This document shows positions 1 to 8,930 of a stretch of DNA of 64,000 nt, one piece after another. The stretch's first letter is position 1. Each line of letters begins with the position of its first letter. Under the pieces are notes generated by a model that was not told where the DNA came from, did not search any database, and saw nothing but the letters and a program-made list of their open reading frames with translations. The DNA comes from JAKFWF01 sp963732635 (GTDB lineage Bacteria > Pseudomonadota > Alphaproteobacteria > Rhizobiales > Hyphomicrobiaceae), in NCBI GenBank assembly GCA_963732635.1, contig CAVTAL010000006.1:103534-167533 (forward strand). The letters run 5' to 3'. The position numbers were made by a program, and so were the translations under genes.

Positions 1-723
1 CGGATGCAAGGCGAACTGGTCCAACTGCTCCAACAGCAGACCCGGCTGGCGCAACTGGGACTGGCGGTGGCGAAGATCAATCACGACCTGCGCAACATGC
101 TGGCGACGGCGCAGTTGATGTCCGACCGGTTGGCGGCGCTGCCCGATCCGGCGGTGCAGCGCTTCGCACCGAAACTGATCGCCTCGCTCGACCGTGCGAT
201 CGGCTTCTGCAACGACACGCTGAAGTTCGGTCAGGCCGACGAGCCCGGCGCGCGCCGGAACCGGTTCAACGTGGCGCCGCTCGCCGAGGAGGTCGGGGAG
301 GGCTTGGGGCTGCCGCGTGAAACCATGGGCTGGCGGATCGATGCCGACCCGAACCTCGAGATCGACGCCGATCGAGACCAGATCTACCGGGTTCTCAACA
401 ACCTCGTGCGCAATGCCGTGCAGGCGATAGAGACGACCGGCGAACGACCGGGTGTCATTACGTTGACGGCGCGCCGCGAGGGTGCCTCGGTGCGGATCGA
501 ACTCGCCGACAATGGGCCGGGCGTGCCTGAAAAGGCGCTGGCCAACCTGTTCCAGCCGTTCAAGGGCGGCGTGCGCAAGGGCGGCTCAGGCCTTGGCCTT
601 GCGATCGCGGCCGAACTGGTGGCGGCGCATGGCGGTGAGTTGCGACACGTTGCCGGCCAGCCGGGAGCAGCCTTCGTGTTCGATATCCCGGATCGCGCCC
701 AACCAGAAGCCAACGGGCGCTGA
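1..723 (+). CDS. Sensor histidine kinase, C-terminal part (5' end outside window)
   Basis: The frame is open to the left edge, so the N-terminal sensor region is missing. What remains is the transmitter of a membrane or soluble two-component kinase. The phosphoacceptor helix carries INHDLRN (His about residue 27 from the first ATG), followed by the HATPase_c fold: an N box (NNLVRNAVQAIE), a G1 box (DNGPGVP) and a G2 box (GGSGLGLAI). It therefore autophosphorylates on His and passes phosphate to a response regulator that is not in the window. It lies 113 bp upstream of coaD. The signal it senses cannot be told from this fragment. Confidence 0.88.
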   Translation, partial: RMQGELVQLLQQQTRLAQLGLAVAKINHDLRNMLATAQLMSDRLAALPDPAVQRFAPKLIASLDRAIGFCNDTLKFGQADEPGARRNRFNVAPLAEEVGEGLGLPRETMGWRIDADPNLEIDADRDQIYRVLNNLVRNAVQAIETTGERPGVITLTARREGASVRIELADNGPGVPEKALANLFQPFKGGVRKGGSGLGLAIAAELVAAHGGELRHVAGQPGAAFVFDIPDRAQPEANGR

Positions 724-835
724 CGGGACCTTGATCGCAGGCGCGCGGCGGGCCAAGGTGCGCCAACGTGCACGTCCTCCTGGAGTTTTCCCCGATGCCT
801 GCCGCATTTGCCCGCGCCGGAGCGCTTCTCCGGCC

Positions 836-1337
836 ATGACCCGTATCGGCTTCTATTCCGGCTCGTTCGATCCGGTGACGCTCGGCCACGCCGACGTGAT
901 CGCCCGCGCGCTCAGCCTCGTCGACCGGCTCGTCATCGGCATCGGCATTCATCCCGGCAAGACGCCGCTGTTCTCGGTCGACCGAGAAGGTCGACATGCT
1001 GAAGGCCGAGGTCAAGCCGTTGGCCAAGAAGGCGGGCGCCGCGTTCGCCATCGCAACTTTCGACAAGTTGGTGGTTACCGCGGCCGAAGAAGCTGGCGCC
1101 AATGTCATCTTCCGTGGCCTGCGCGACGGTACCGATCTCGACTATGAAATGCAGATGGCCGGCATGAACGGCGCCATGAAGCCGTCGGTCGGCACTGTGT
1201 TCCTGCCGGCGTCGCCCGGGGTGCGCTTCATCACGGCGACGCTGGTACGGCAGATCGCGATGATGGGCGGCGACGTCAGCACGTTCGTGTCCCCGAACGT
1301 CGCCAAGCGCCTGAAATCCAAGGCGGCCGGTGCCTGA
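836..1337 (+). CDS. coaD: Phosphopantetheine adenylyltransferase, frameshifted
   Basis: CoaD transfers AMP from ATP to 4'-phosphopantetheine, giving dephospho-CoA, the penultimate step of CoA synthesis in the cytoplasm. The N-terminal part begins at ATG 836 and shows the nucleotidyltransferase signature GSFDPVTLGH. The second half, from LKAEVKPLAKK to the stop, lies in the +1 frame. One extra C at about 982-983 explains the break: removing it joins FSVD to EKVDMLKAE, as in the family, and gives about 166 aa, the usual length. The gene is essential and usually single copy, so a sequence error is more likely than a true loss. Its end overlaps the next gene by 8 bp. Confidence 0.85.
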
Positions 1338-2346
1338 TCCGATGACGCATGCGGCGGCGATGGCTCGGGCTCTGGTATGCACCGCAGCCGGTTCCGCAGG
1401 TTTGATCGTGGTTTTGCGGCCGGTGCTGCAGCGCTACGCACTCGCCCGTCCCAACGCACGTTCGAGCCATACGACGCCAACACCGCAAGGTGCCGGTATA
1501 GCGGTGGTGGCGGCGGCGCTGACCGGCACGATATCAATGGCATCGCTAATCGGGAGCGGCACGCCTGGGCCGCATCTGCTGCCGTTCGTGCTGGCTATCG
1601 TCGGGTTATCGCTGATCGGTATCGTCGACGACATCCGGCCGCTGCCGCCGGGCGTGCGCATCGTTGGGCAGGCGATAGCGGCGGTCGGCTTGACGATGGC
1701 GTTGCCCGATGGCGCGCGGGCACTGCCGCTGCTGCCCTATTGGATCGAATTCGTCATCGCGGTGACCGGGCTGGTCTGGTTCGTCAATCTAACCAACTTC
1801 ATGGATGGCATCGACGGCATGACGGTGGCTGGTATCGGGCCGCCACTCGTCGGCGTCCTACTGCTGTCGGGCCAAGCGCCGCTCGAATTCGCGACGGCGC
1901 TGGCGCTGATCGGCGCGCTCATCGGCTTCGCACCGTTCAACCGGCATGTGGCGAAGGTATTCCTTGGCGATGTCGGCAGCCTCGCCATCGGTGGCATCGC
2001 CGGCTGGCTCCTGCTCGGCCTCGCCTGCAACGGGCGCCTCGTGGCGGCGCTGATCCTGCCGCTCTATTATCTGGCCGATACGGGAGTGACGCTGTTCCGG
2101 CGTTGGCAGCGAGGCGCACAACTTTCTGAGGCCCATCGTGAGCATTGCTATCAGTTGGCGGCAGCTCGCGGGTTCAGCGTGCCACAGGTGATTTTGCGCG
2201 TGTGGATCGTGAACGGCGCACTGCTCGCGCTGGCAGTCATCGCTGGTACGACGCAACTTCTTGCGCTGCAGGTGGCATGTCTCATGATTGCCGGCGTTCT
2301 GGTCGCCTGGCTCTTGCACCATCTCGGCGGCGATGGCGTACCGTGA
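1330..2346 (+). CDS. Polyprenyl-phosphate sugar-1-phosphate transferase (MraY/WecA family)
   Basis: An integral membrane enzyme of about 338 aa with roughly ten hydrophobic segments. The family transfers a sugar-1-phosphate from a UDP-sugar to undecaprenyl phosphate, starting a cell-envelope glycan. The family's acidic motifs are present: VDD at residues 99-101, NFMDGIDG at 156-163 and FLGDVGS at 211-217, which coordinate Mg and the substrate. The GTG at 1330 overlaps coaD; an ATG at 1342 is an alternative start. Together with the glycosyltransferases at 3.6-5.7 kb and 8.9 kb it suggests a small polysaccharide or glycolipid locus. The exact sugar cannot be told. Confidence 0.8.
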   Translation: MPDPMTHAAAMARALVCTAAGSAGLIVVLRPVLQRYALARPNARSSHTTPTPQGAGIAVVAAALTGTISMASLIGSGTPGPHLLPFVLAIVGLSLIGIVDDIRPLPPGVRIVGQAIAAVGLTMALPDGARALPLLPYWIEFVIAVTGLVWFVNLTNFMDGIDGMTVAGIGPPLVGVLLLSGQAPLEFATALALIGALIGFAPFNRHVAKVFLGDVGSLAIGGIAGWLLLGLACNGRLVAALILPLYYLADTGVTLFRRWQRGAQLSEAHREHCYQLAAARGFSVPQVILRVWIVNGALLALAVIAGTTQLLALQVACLMIAGVLVAWLLHHLGGDGVP

Positions 2347-3490
2347 TCAGGCATCGCCTTCGGACGCGACCGGTGTGCGAACGCGCGTTTCAAGCGCGTT
2401 GATGATCGCACCGGCGAGGCGTGCAGCCTGACCGAAACCGGTCAGCGACGGATTGGCGTCGATGCCGGTAATGCAAATGTCGGTGCCAGCGCCAACGACG
2501 TCGACGGCAACCATGCCGAGCCCGAGTGCGCCAGCCACACGGCAGGCCAGGCGTTGGGCCGCCTGGCAGTCGTCTCCTTGGGTAGCGACGGCCGCGCCGA
2601 GGACAACTAGAATGCGTGCACGTGGCTCGCCATCTGCAATTTCAGGGACTGGCAATCCGTTGGCATGCATCAGCATTGCAACGAGATAGGGGTTGCGAAG
2701 CCTTTCGATCGCTCCGGCCTCGTTGAGTGCGGTTGCTCCTGTCCGTTGCAGATGCAGGACAACCGCCGCCGCCAATCCAGGTGTACCGCCGGTGGCGCGG
2801 GCGATCACAGAATCGTAAGTCGCGACGGTTTCACTTCCGGTAAGCAACCGCATGCTCGCGCCGCTGAAATCGAGCGACAGCTGATCGAGCGGCAGGATGT
2901 CGAGGCTGTGACCGCGCCGCACCGCTTCCGATTGCAGCAACAGGTTGGAGGTGCGGGTTGGTTTAGTGGCGATAAGCGCGATGCGCAGTCGGCGCGGCGG
3001 CAGTTGCTGCGGCGGCAGTGCGGCATAAAGCTTGTGCGACAATCTCGGCTGCAGAAACGACGCTGCCGGATCAACCAGCATGCCGCCGCGTATCGCCTGC
3101 CGGCCAAGCAGCATGCGGTAGGCCATGCTCTCGCGATTGGCGAGCGTGGTTTCGATCTCGCCCCAGTCGCGCCCACGCCATCACGAGGCGGGTGCGAATG
3201 ACAAAGCGCGCCTCGCGATCGCCGTTCGAACTGGTTATTTCGCGCCGGTCGACGATTGTCGCGGTGCAGTAGCGGGCAATATCCTCGCGGCCCGGGATCG
3301 GGTGGATGCCGAACCGCACCATCGGCGCCGCGGCCGGGCCAAAGGTTTCGATCTCGAAGGCGTGCAAGGCCGACGTCTTGGCGCCGGTGTCGATCTTGGC
3401 GCGGATCGCCGGCAAGCCGAGTTCAGGCAGGGCCAGCCATTCTTCCCAGCCAACGACGAACGGTGGAGTGCTGTCCGACGGTTTGCTCAT
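2347..3490 (-). CDS. Fusion of RimB-type zinc protease domain and shortened RimK-like ATP-grasp, frameshifted
   Basis: The N-terminal part (from ATG 3490) has the putative ATP-dependent zinc protease domain (PF05618), with VGWEEWLALPELGLPAI and AKIDTGAKTSALHA. It continues in another frame with ETTLANRESMAYRMLLGRQA, typical of the end of that domain. One extra base at about 3175 accounts for the shift. A RimK-like region follows (SVIARATGGT, TALNEAGAIERLRNPYL, then IDANPSLTGF). RimK-like enzymes ligate amino acids such as glutamate to a protein or small-molecule acceptor. Here the central ATP-grasp portion looks about 60 residues shorter than usual, so activity is uncertain. The gene converges with the transferase on its left. 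Confidence 0.7.
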
Positions 3491-3530
3491 CTAAGCCCGG
3501 TAGCGCAGAAGCTGCCTCGGAGCAATCGTC

Positions 3531-3548
3531 GCACGCTCTAGAGCGTGC
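3531..3548. repeat. 18-bp perfect palindrome upstream of the GT-C gene
   Basis: GCACGCTCTAGAGCGTGC reads the same on both strands and lies in the 103-bp gap between the divergent RimK-like gene and the glycosyltransferase. CTCTAGAG-centred palindromes are common in Rhizobiales intergenic DNA. It could be an operator, a remnant of a dispersed repeat, or part of a bidirectional terminator; the sequence alone does not decide. Confidence 0.6.
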
Positions 3549-3593
3549 GTGATCGCGGGTTTCGGTTAAAGTGGTGCCGGGCAGGAAACGGGA

Positions 3594-5018
3594 ATGATGA
3601 TGCGGGGCGAAGGCGTGCGGACGATGTGGGGCGTGGCGGCGGCCTGGCTGGTGCTCGCGGCGGCCGCATTCATCGCCTATCGCGCACGCTTCGACTATGC
3701 TTTCGAGCTGATCGAAATTCCGGCGGTTCCACTGGCAGTTGGCCTGATGCTGGCAGGGCTGATGGTTTTGCCTCTGCCTTGGTTGATCGGGCGGTCGAAG
3801 CAACTGGCGCCGGGCGAGGCCAATCGATTGCTGGTTTTCATCGTGGTCGTCGGATTGCTGCTGCGGGGTGTGCTGTTCGTAACCGAGCCGGCGCTGGAGG
3901 ACGATTACAACCGATACCTGTGGGACGGCGGCGTCACCGCGCATGGTCTGAGCCCCTACGCGTTGTCGCCAGCGTCCGCGCTCGAACAGGGCGAAGACAC
4001 CATGATCGGCCGGCTGGCGATGTCAGCCGGGGTCGTGATGGAACGGATCAACCATCCCGATCTCAAGACCATCTATCCGCCGGTGACGCAGGCGGCGTTC
4101 GCGCTGGCGCATTTCATGGCGCCATGGAGCCTTACGGCGTGGCGGCTCGTCTGCCTTGCGGGTGAGATGTCGACGCTCGCGCTGTTACTGATGTTGCTGG
4201 CGGATGCGCGGCGAAGTCCGCTGTGGGTTGCGCTCTATTGGTGGAACCCGCTGATCATCAAGGAGATGATCAACTCGGCCCACATGGAAGCGATATTGAT
4301 GCCGTTAGTGCTGTCGGCATTGCTGCTTGCGGCACGCAGGCGGATTTTACCCGCGATCGGCATGCTGGGACTGGCGGCGGGCGCCAAGCTGTGGCCGATC
4401 CTGCTGGCACCGCTGCTGCTCAGGCCGCTGCTCGACCGGCCGCGTGTCCTGGCGGCTTGTGTCGCCCTGCTCGGCTTCTTGCTGACGCTGTGGGTGGTGC
4501 CGCCGCTGCTCGGTGGCATAGATGAAACATCCGGCTTCGTCGCCTTCGCCAACTATTGGCAGACGAACAGCGCCCTGTTTCCGGCGGTCGCCAAGTTCGT
4601 CGATGTGGCGATGACCACGCTGGGATTGCCGGTCGAAAGGGCCGGGCTTGTCGCGCGGCTTGGGCTCGGCTTGATGGTGGCAACGGTCGCCGTGGCGGTC
4701 TCAGTTCGACCCTGGACGAGCACGGCCGATTTGATGCACAAAGCCGGTCTCGTCACGACCGCATTGTTCCTGCTCTCGCCCGCTCAATTTCCCTGGTATG
4801 CCACCTGGATGATGCCTTTTCTCGCCTTCCGTCCGTCGTTGGCGCTGCTCGGTCTCACCGTGCTGCTGCCGATCTATTATACGTCGTTCCATTTCCTGGC
4901 GCGGGAGCAATACGACACATTTCGCTATGGACTGGTGTGGCTGATCTGGCTGCCGGTATGGGCTGGTCTCGTGGTCGAATGGCGGATGCGCCGTGCCCCG
5001 GTGGCCGGCAATGCGTGA
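3594..5018 (+). CDS. Polytopic membrane glycosyltransferase (GT-C fold, GT87/mannosyltransferase-like)
   Basis: A 474-aa protein with about ten to twelve transmembrane segments. After the first membrane segments it has EDDYNRYLWDG at residues 102-112, the acidic loop expected of GT-C enzymes that use polyprenyl-phosphate sugars as donors. A periplasm-facing reaction on a lipid-linked or envelope glycan is therefore likely. The neighbouring DPM1-like gene begins inside its last codons (ATG 5011 against stop 5016-5018), which implies translational coupling and a shared pathway: DPM1-type enzymes make the polyprenyl-P-sugar that GT-C enzymes use. Three in-frame ATGs sit at the start; the first is taken. 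Confidence 0.75.
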   Translation: MMMRGEGVRTMWGVAAAWLVLAAAAFIAYRARFDYAFELIEIPAVPLAVGLMLAGLMVLPLPWLIGRSKQLAPGEANRLLVFIVVVGLLLRGVLFVTEPALEDDYNRYLWDGGVTAHGLSPYALSPASALEQGEDTMIGRLAMSAGVVMERINHPDLKTIYPPVTQAAFALAHFMAPWSLTAWRLVCLAGEMSTLALLLMLLADARRSPLWVALYWWNPLIIKEMINSAHMEAILMPLVLSALLLAARRRILPAIGMLGLAAGAKLWPILLAPLLLRPLLDRPRVLAACVALLGFLLTLWVVPPLLGGIDETSGFVAFANYWQTNSALFPAVAKFVDVAMTTLGLPVERAGLVARLGLGLMVATVAVAVSVRPWTSTADLMHKAGLVTTALFLLSPAQFPWYATWMMPFLAFRPSLALLGLTVLLPIYYTSFHFLAREQYDTFRYGLVWLIWLPVWAGLVVEWRMRRAPVAGNA

Positions 5019-5706
5019 GGGCAAGCGCATCGGCGTCGTGATACCCGCACTCAATGAGGCAGCGGCGATCGGTCGGGTCATTGCCGAAATCCCGGACTGG
5101 GTCGATCACATCGTTGTGGCCGACAATGGCTCAAGCGATGGCACTGGCGATGTTGCGCGCTCCGCGGGGGCAACGGTCATCGTGCAATCAGAGCGCGGCT
5201 ATGGTGCAGCCTGTCTCGCCGGCATTGCCGCATTGAACGCGATCGATATCGTCGTGTTCGTTGATGGCGACTATTCCGACCATCCGGCGGATATGGCCGA
5301 CCTGGTCGATCCGATCGCGAACGGCCGCGCTGACTTCGTGTTGGCGTCGCGGGCTTTGGGTGAACGTGAAGCCGGCTCGCTGACCCCCCAACAACAGTTC
5401 GGCAATTGGCTGGCCACGACGCTGATCCGATTGATCTGGGGCGAGCGGTATTCCGATCTCGGACCGTTTCGCGCGATCTCATCGCCAGCGTTGGCGGCGC
5501 TTGCCATGGCCGATCGCAACTTCGGCTGGACGGTCGAGATGCAGATCAAGGCGGCGGAGCAGCGACTGCGCATCATCGAAGTGCCGGCACGCTATCGCCG
5601 CCGCATCGGCGTGTCGAAAGTGTCCGGCACGATCAGCGGCTCGGTGAAGGCCGGTGTTAAGATCCTCTACATCATCGGCCGGCATGCGATGGCACGGCGG
5701 CGGTGA
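5011..5706 (+). CDS. Family 2 glycosyltransferase, DPM1/DPG-synthase-like
   Basis: A 231-aa GT-A enzyme without an obvious membrane anchor. The nucleotide-sugar binding strand VVIPALNE opens the protein, VADNGSSDGT follows, and the DxD-type metal site is VFVDGDYSD (about residues 82-90). This family transfers a sugar from a nucleotide donor to a polyprenyl phosphate or related acceptor. I chose ATG 5011 rather than GTG 4993 because the conserved core starts a few residues after it and it overlaps the previous stop. It probably supplies the lipid-linked sugar for the GT-C protein just upstream; the sugar is unknown. Confidence 0.8.
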   Translation: MREGKRIGVVIPALNEAAAIGRVIAEIPDWVDHIVVADNGSSDGTGDVARSAGATVIVQSERGYGAACLAGIAALNAIDIVVFVDGDYSDHPADMADLVDPIANGRADFVLASRALGEREAGSLTPQQQFGNWLATTLIRLIWGERYSDLGPFRAISSPALAALAMADRNFGWTVEMQIKAAEQRLRIIEVPARYRRRIGVSKVSGTISGSVKAGVKILYIIGRHAMARRR

Positions 5707-5715
5707 CGGGGACTT

Positions 5716-5906
5716 GCCCTCTCCCCCGCCGCTTCGGGGGAGAGGGCAGAGGTCGGCTGCAAGCCGGCCGAGGGTGAGGGGCGGTCGCTTGCTCGAACCC
5801 AATTCAGGCCGTCACCAAGGTCGTTGTTGCTTGCACGGAGCGAGGTGCCGCCCCTCACCCTACCCCACTCCCCCTACGCGCCGAAATGGCGCTACGGGGA
5901 GAGGGG
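5716..5906. repeat. Dispersed palindromic repeat, family C (copy 1)
   Basis: The interval between two convergent genes is filled by GC-rich hairpins. GCCCTCTCCCCC pairs with GGGGGAGAGGGC around 5716-5743, and a second hairpin ending GGGGAGAGG closes the element near 5906. Between them lie GAGGGTGAGGGG and its complement CCCCTCACCC. The same modules recur at 39768-39916 and 41528-41597. Placed between convergent genes it could also serve as a two-way terminator. Confidence 0.7.
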
Positions 5907-5929
5907 ATAATCGCCACACTACATATGGA

Positions 5930-7270
5930 TCACTTGTGCGCCAGCAGCCGATCGACCATGGCGCCGGCGACGCCGAGGTAGTTGGCTGGATCGACAAGGG
6001 CCGCGAGCTTGTTTTCGTCCAGGTGCTTGACGATGCCGGCTTCGGCCAGCAGTTCGGGCAGCAGTTTGCCTTGTCTGTCGGCGGCGCGCCGGCAGGCGGC
6101 GTAGACGAGGTCATGCGCGGCGCCGCGCCCGGTGTGCAGCGCGAGTTCCATCATCACAGCTTCAGCCACGATCAAACCGCCGGTGATGTCCAAGTTCCGG
6201 CGCATGCGTTCGGCATCGACGATCAGGCCGTCGAGCATGAAGCGTGCCTGATTGAGCGCGCCGGCGGTGCCGATGAAACTCTCCGGTACCGCAACCCATT
6301 CAAGATGCCATGGGCCGGTTGCTCGCTCGTGGTCGGCGAGCATGCCGTCGAGCATCAGCCCGGCATTCTGACGCACGGCCTTGGCGATGGCCGCGATCAA
6401 CTCGCAGCTGATCGGATTGCGCTTCTGCGGCATGGTCGACGAGGCGCCGCGCCCCTGCACGAACGGCTCGAACACTTCGCCGATCTCGGTCTGCATCATT
6501 AGCATCACGTCGGTGGCGATCTTGGCGAGGCTGCCGGTGACGAGGGCGAGGAAGCCGACTGTCTCAGCGACGCTGTCGCGGGCGGAATGCCACGTCATCG
6601 ACGGCACGCCGAGCCGCAGATCGGCCATCAGTGCGTCGTGCACGGCGAGGCCCTTGTCGCCGAGCGAGGCGAGTGTGCCGGCTGCGCCCGCGAACTGGCC
6701 GACGAGCACGCGCGGTTCGAGTTGCGCCAAGCGTTCGCGATGACGGCGGATCATCGAAAGCCAGACGGCCACCTTGTGCCCGAACGTCACCGGCAGCGCA
6801 TGCTGCAGGTGGGTGCGGCCGGCCATCACCGTATCGCGATGCTTCTTGGCGAGGGCCGCCAGCGTGATGTCGAGGGCTTCGAGGTCGGCCTTCACCAACG
6901 CGAGACCGTCGCGGATCTGCAGGACCGTTGCCGTGTCCATGATGTCCTGGGTGGTTGCCCCCCAGTGCAGATAGCGGCCGGCCTCGCCGCAGTGCGGCGC
7001 CATCTGGTGCACGAGACCGATGATCGGATAGCCGACGTTGTCGGTCTCAGTCTTGAGCTTCTCGTAGTCGATCGGAACATCGGCGCCGGCCTTGACGATG
7101 GCGGCAGCCGCATCGGCCGGAATGACGCCGAGTTTGCCCTGCACGCGAGCGAGACCAACCTCGACTCGGGCTGCCGCCTTGATGAAGGCTTCGTCGCAGA
7201 ACACCGCGCGCATGGCCGGCGTGCCGAAGGCATCACGATAGAGGATCGAGTTGAAAACAGGGGAGGACAT
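5930..7270 (-). CDS. Class-II fumarase/aspartase superfamily lyase (PurB/PcaB-like)
   Basis: A 446-aa cytosolic homotetramer-type enzyme of the fumarase/adenylosuccinase superfamily. The superfamily signature SSTMPQKRNP is at residues 277-286 and the histidine region GRTHLQHALP at 151-160. These enzymes eliminate fumarate or a related group from their substrate, or cycloisomerise it. The N-terminus (FNSILYRDAFGT) resembles 3-carboxy-cis,cis-muconate cycloisomerase and related PurB-like proteins more than canonical PurB, so I do not assign it to purine synthesis. No other purine or beta-ketoadipate gene is adjacent. The start at 7270 is well placed against the family N-terminus. Confidence 0.75.
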   Translation of the reverse strand: MSSPVFNSILYRDAFGTPAMRAVFCDEAFIKAAARVEVGLARVQGKLGVIPADAAAAIVKAGADVPIDYEKLKTETDNVGYPIIGLVHQMAPHCGEAGRYLHWGATTQDIMDTATVLQIRDGLALVKADLEALDITLAALAKKHRDTVMAGRTHLQHALPVTFGHKVAVWLSMIRRHRERLAQLEPRVLVGQFAGAAGTLASLGDKGLAVHDALMADLRLGVPSMTWHSARDSVAETVGFLALVTGSLAKIATDVMLMMQTEIGEVFEPFVQGRGASSTMPQKRNPISCELIAAIAKAVRQNAGLMLDGMLADHERATGPWHLEWVAVPESFIGTAGALNQARFMLDGLIVDAERMRRNLDITGGLIVAEAVMMELALHTGRGAAHDLVYAACRRAADRQGKLLPELLAEAGIVKHLDENKLAALVDPANYLGVAGAMVDRLLAHK

Positions 7271-7351
7271 GTGGGCTGCTCGCGAATTGTGAGGTTCGCG
7301 GCACAGGATCAGGGACGGCGGCGAAGATCAAGCAATTTGCCGCTCCGCCCC

Positions 7352-8002
7352 TCAATCCACCATCGCCATGAATTCCTGCCGGGTCATCGGGTTGTTGCGG
7401 AAGGCGCCAAGCATGCGGCTGGTGACCAGATCGGTGCCGTGCTTGTGCACCCCGCGCGTCGACATGCAGTGATGCGTCGCCTTGATCACCACCGCCACGC
7501 CCTGAGGTTTCAGCACCTTCTGCAGCGTGTTGGCGATCTGCGAGGTCATTTTCTCCTGGATCTGCAAGCGCTTGGCATAGGCGTCCACCACCCGCGCAAG
7601 TTTCGAAATGCCAACCACGCGCCCGGTTGGGATGTAGCCGACCCAGGCCTTGCCGATGATCGGCGCCATGTGATGCTCGCAGTGGCTTTCGAAGGGAATC
7701 GCGCGCAGTACGATCATCTCGTCATATCCCTCGATTTCCTCGAAGGTTTTGGTCAGCAGCGCCTCCGGGTCGGTCTCGTAGCCGACGAACCACTCCTGGA
7801 AAGCCTTGGTGACGCGGGCTGGCGTTTCCTTGAGGCCGTCGCGGTCGGGGTCCTCGCCGGTCCAGCGGATGATGGTGCGGAAGGCGGCTTCGACTTCGGC
7901 ACGGGGTGGCTTGATGATTTTCGACTTGTCGGGCACTGGACGATCCGCTTCGAAAGTGGGGATGATTGGCTTTAAGGATGCAGGCTGACACGCACCATGC
8001 AT
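7352..8002 (-). CDS. folE: GTP cyclohydrolase I
   Basis: FolE converts GTP to 7,8-dihydroneopterin triphosphate, the first step of tetrahydrofolate synthesis. The Zn and catalytic motifs are present: ESHCEHHMAP (Cys and His ligands) and ATHHCMSTRGV (third ligand Cys). The C-terminus NPMTRQEFMAMV also fits the family. The product is about 216 aa from ATG 8002, normal for a bacterial type I enzyme. The start is not certain, since the first 20 or so residues are not conserved and a GTG lies nearer the domain. Transcription diverges from the MBL gene, with only about 21 bp between the chosen starts. Confidence 0.9.
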   Translation of the reverse strand: MHGACQPASLKPIIPTFEADRPVPDKSKIIKPPRAEVEAAFRTIIRWTGEDPDRDGLKETPARVTKAFQEWFVGYETDPEALLTKTFEEIEGYDEMIVLRAIPFESHCEHHMAPIIGKAWVGYIPTGRVVGISKLARVVDAYAKRLQIQEKMTSQIANTLQKVLKPQGVAVVIKATHHCMSTRGVHKHGTDLVTSRMLGAFRNNPMTRQEFMAMVD

Positions 8003-8023
8003 CAAAACGCAAGGCAGGGCCAA

Positions 8024-8887
8024 ATGGACCAGATCATTCTTTTGGGATCGAAGGGGGGGCCGGCGATCCGCACGCGCGGGCCGAGCCCGACTTCCCATCT
8101 GCTGGTGGTCCGCGACCGGATCTACGTGGTCGATTGCGGCCTCGGCGTGACGCGGGGCTTCGTCGACGCCGGCTTTCACCTGAATCGGCTGGCGACGATC
8201 GTGATCACGCACCACCACTCCGACCATAACCTTGAGTTCGGTAATCTAATCCATACCGCCTGGACGTCTGGACTTGCGACGCCGGTAAAGGTGTGGGGGC
8301 CAACCGGAATGCGGCGGATGACGTCGGCGTTTCTCGATCTCAACCGTTTCGACATCGAGACCCGGATCGTCGACGAAGGCCGGCCGGACCTCGCGGGCTT
8401 GATCGAGACCCACGACTACACCGCGGGGCCGGTTTTCGACGATGGCAATGTGCGGGTGACGGCGCTGCGCAACCACCATCCGCCGGTCACCGATAGCTTC
8501 GCGTTGCGGTTCGATTTCACCAATGCAAGGGGCGAGGCGAAATCTGTCGTCTTTGGCGGCGATACAACCTATTTGGCCGAGTTGGCGGAATTCGCGCGCG
8601 GCGCCGACGTGTTGCTGCATGAGGCGATGTATGGCCCTGGCGTCGATGCGCTGGTTGCCCGGGTTAAGAACGGCTCGCGGCTAAAGGAACACCTGATCGC
8701 CAGCCACACCATGGTGGAGGACGCTGGCCGCATCGCATCGGCCGCCGGCGTCAAGCGGCTGGTCCTTAATCACCTGATCCCGGCCGATGACCCGGACGTT
8801 CGGCCAGAGCACTGGCGGGCGGCCATCGCCGGCACCTGGAATGGCCCACTCGATGTCGGCCAAGATGGTCTCGTGATCGAGATCTGA
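8024..8887 (+). CDS. MBL-fold metallohydrolase, RNase Z-like
   Basis: A 287-aa metallo-beta-lactamase fold protein. The metal site HxHxDH is HHHSDH at about residues 63-68. Later ligand regions are visible as NHHPPVTDSF, FGGDTTY and LNHLIPADD. The overall plan (LLGSKGGPAIR at the N-terminus, SHLLVVRD, VDCGLGV) is that of RNase Z/arylsulfatase-type hydrolases widespread in proteobacteria. The substrate is not known: phosphodiester or ester hydrolysis is possible. ATG 8024 is preferred to ATG 7997 because the conserved sequence starts immediately and it avoids overlapping the folE start. Confidence 0.8.
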   Translation: MDQIILLGSKGGPAIRTRGPSPTSHLLVVRDRIYVVDCGLGVTRGFVDAGFHLNRLATIVITHHHSDHNLEFGNLIHTAWTSGLATPVKVWGPTGMRRMTSAFLDLNRFDIETRIVDEGRPDLAGLIETHDYTAGPVFDDGNVRVTALRNHHPPVTDSFALRFDFTNARGEAKSVVFGGDTTYLAELAEFARGADVLLHEAMYGPGVDALVARVKNGSRLKEHLIASHTMVEDAGRIASAAGVKRLVLNHLIPADDPDVRPEHWRAAIAGTWNGPLDVGQDGLVIEI

Positions 8888-8930
8888 GACCGGAATTCGG
8901 TATACTGGCGCCGATTCGGAGAGACGGTTC

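Noticed and set aside
836..1337. Programmed +1 frameshift in coaD.
   Set aside because: There is no slippery sequence or stop-codon context like that of known recoding sites, and similar single-base shifts occur in many unrelated genes of the window. Sequence error is the simpler reading.
5930..7270. Assignment as purB of purine synthesis.
   Set aside because: The superfamily signature is shared by several lyases; the N-terminus looks more like PcaB-type proteins and no purine gene is near. Left as a family-level call.
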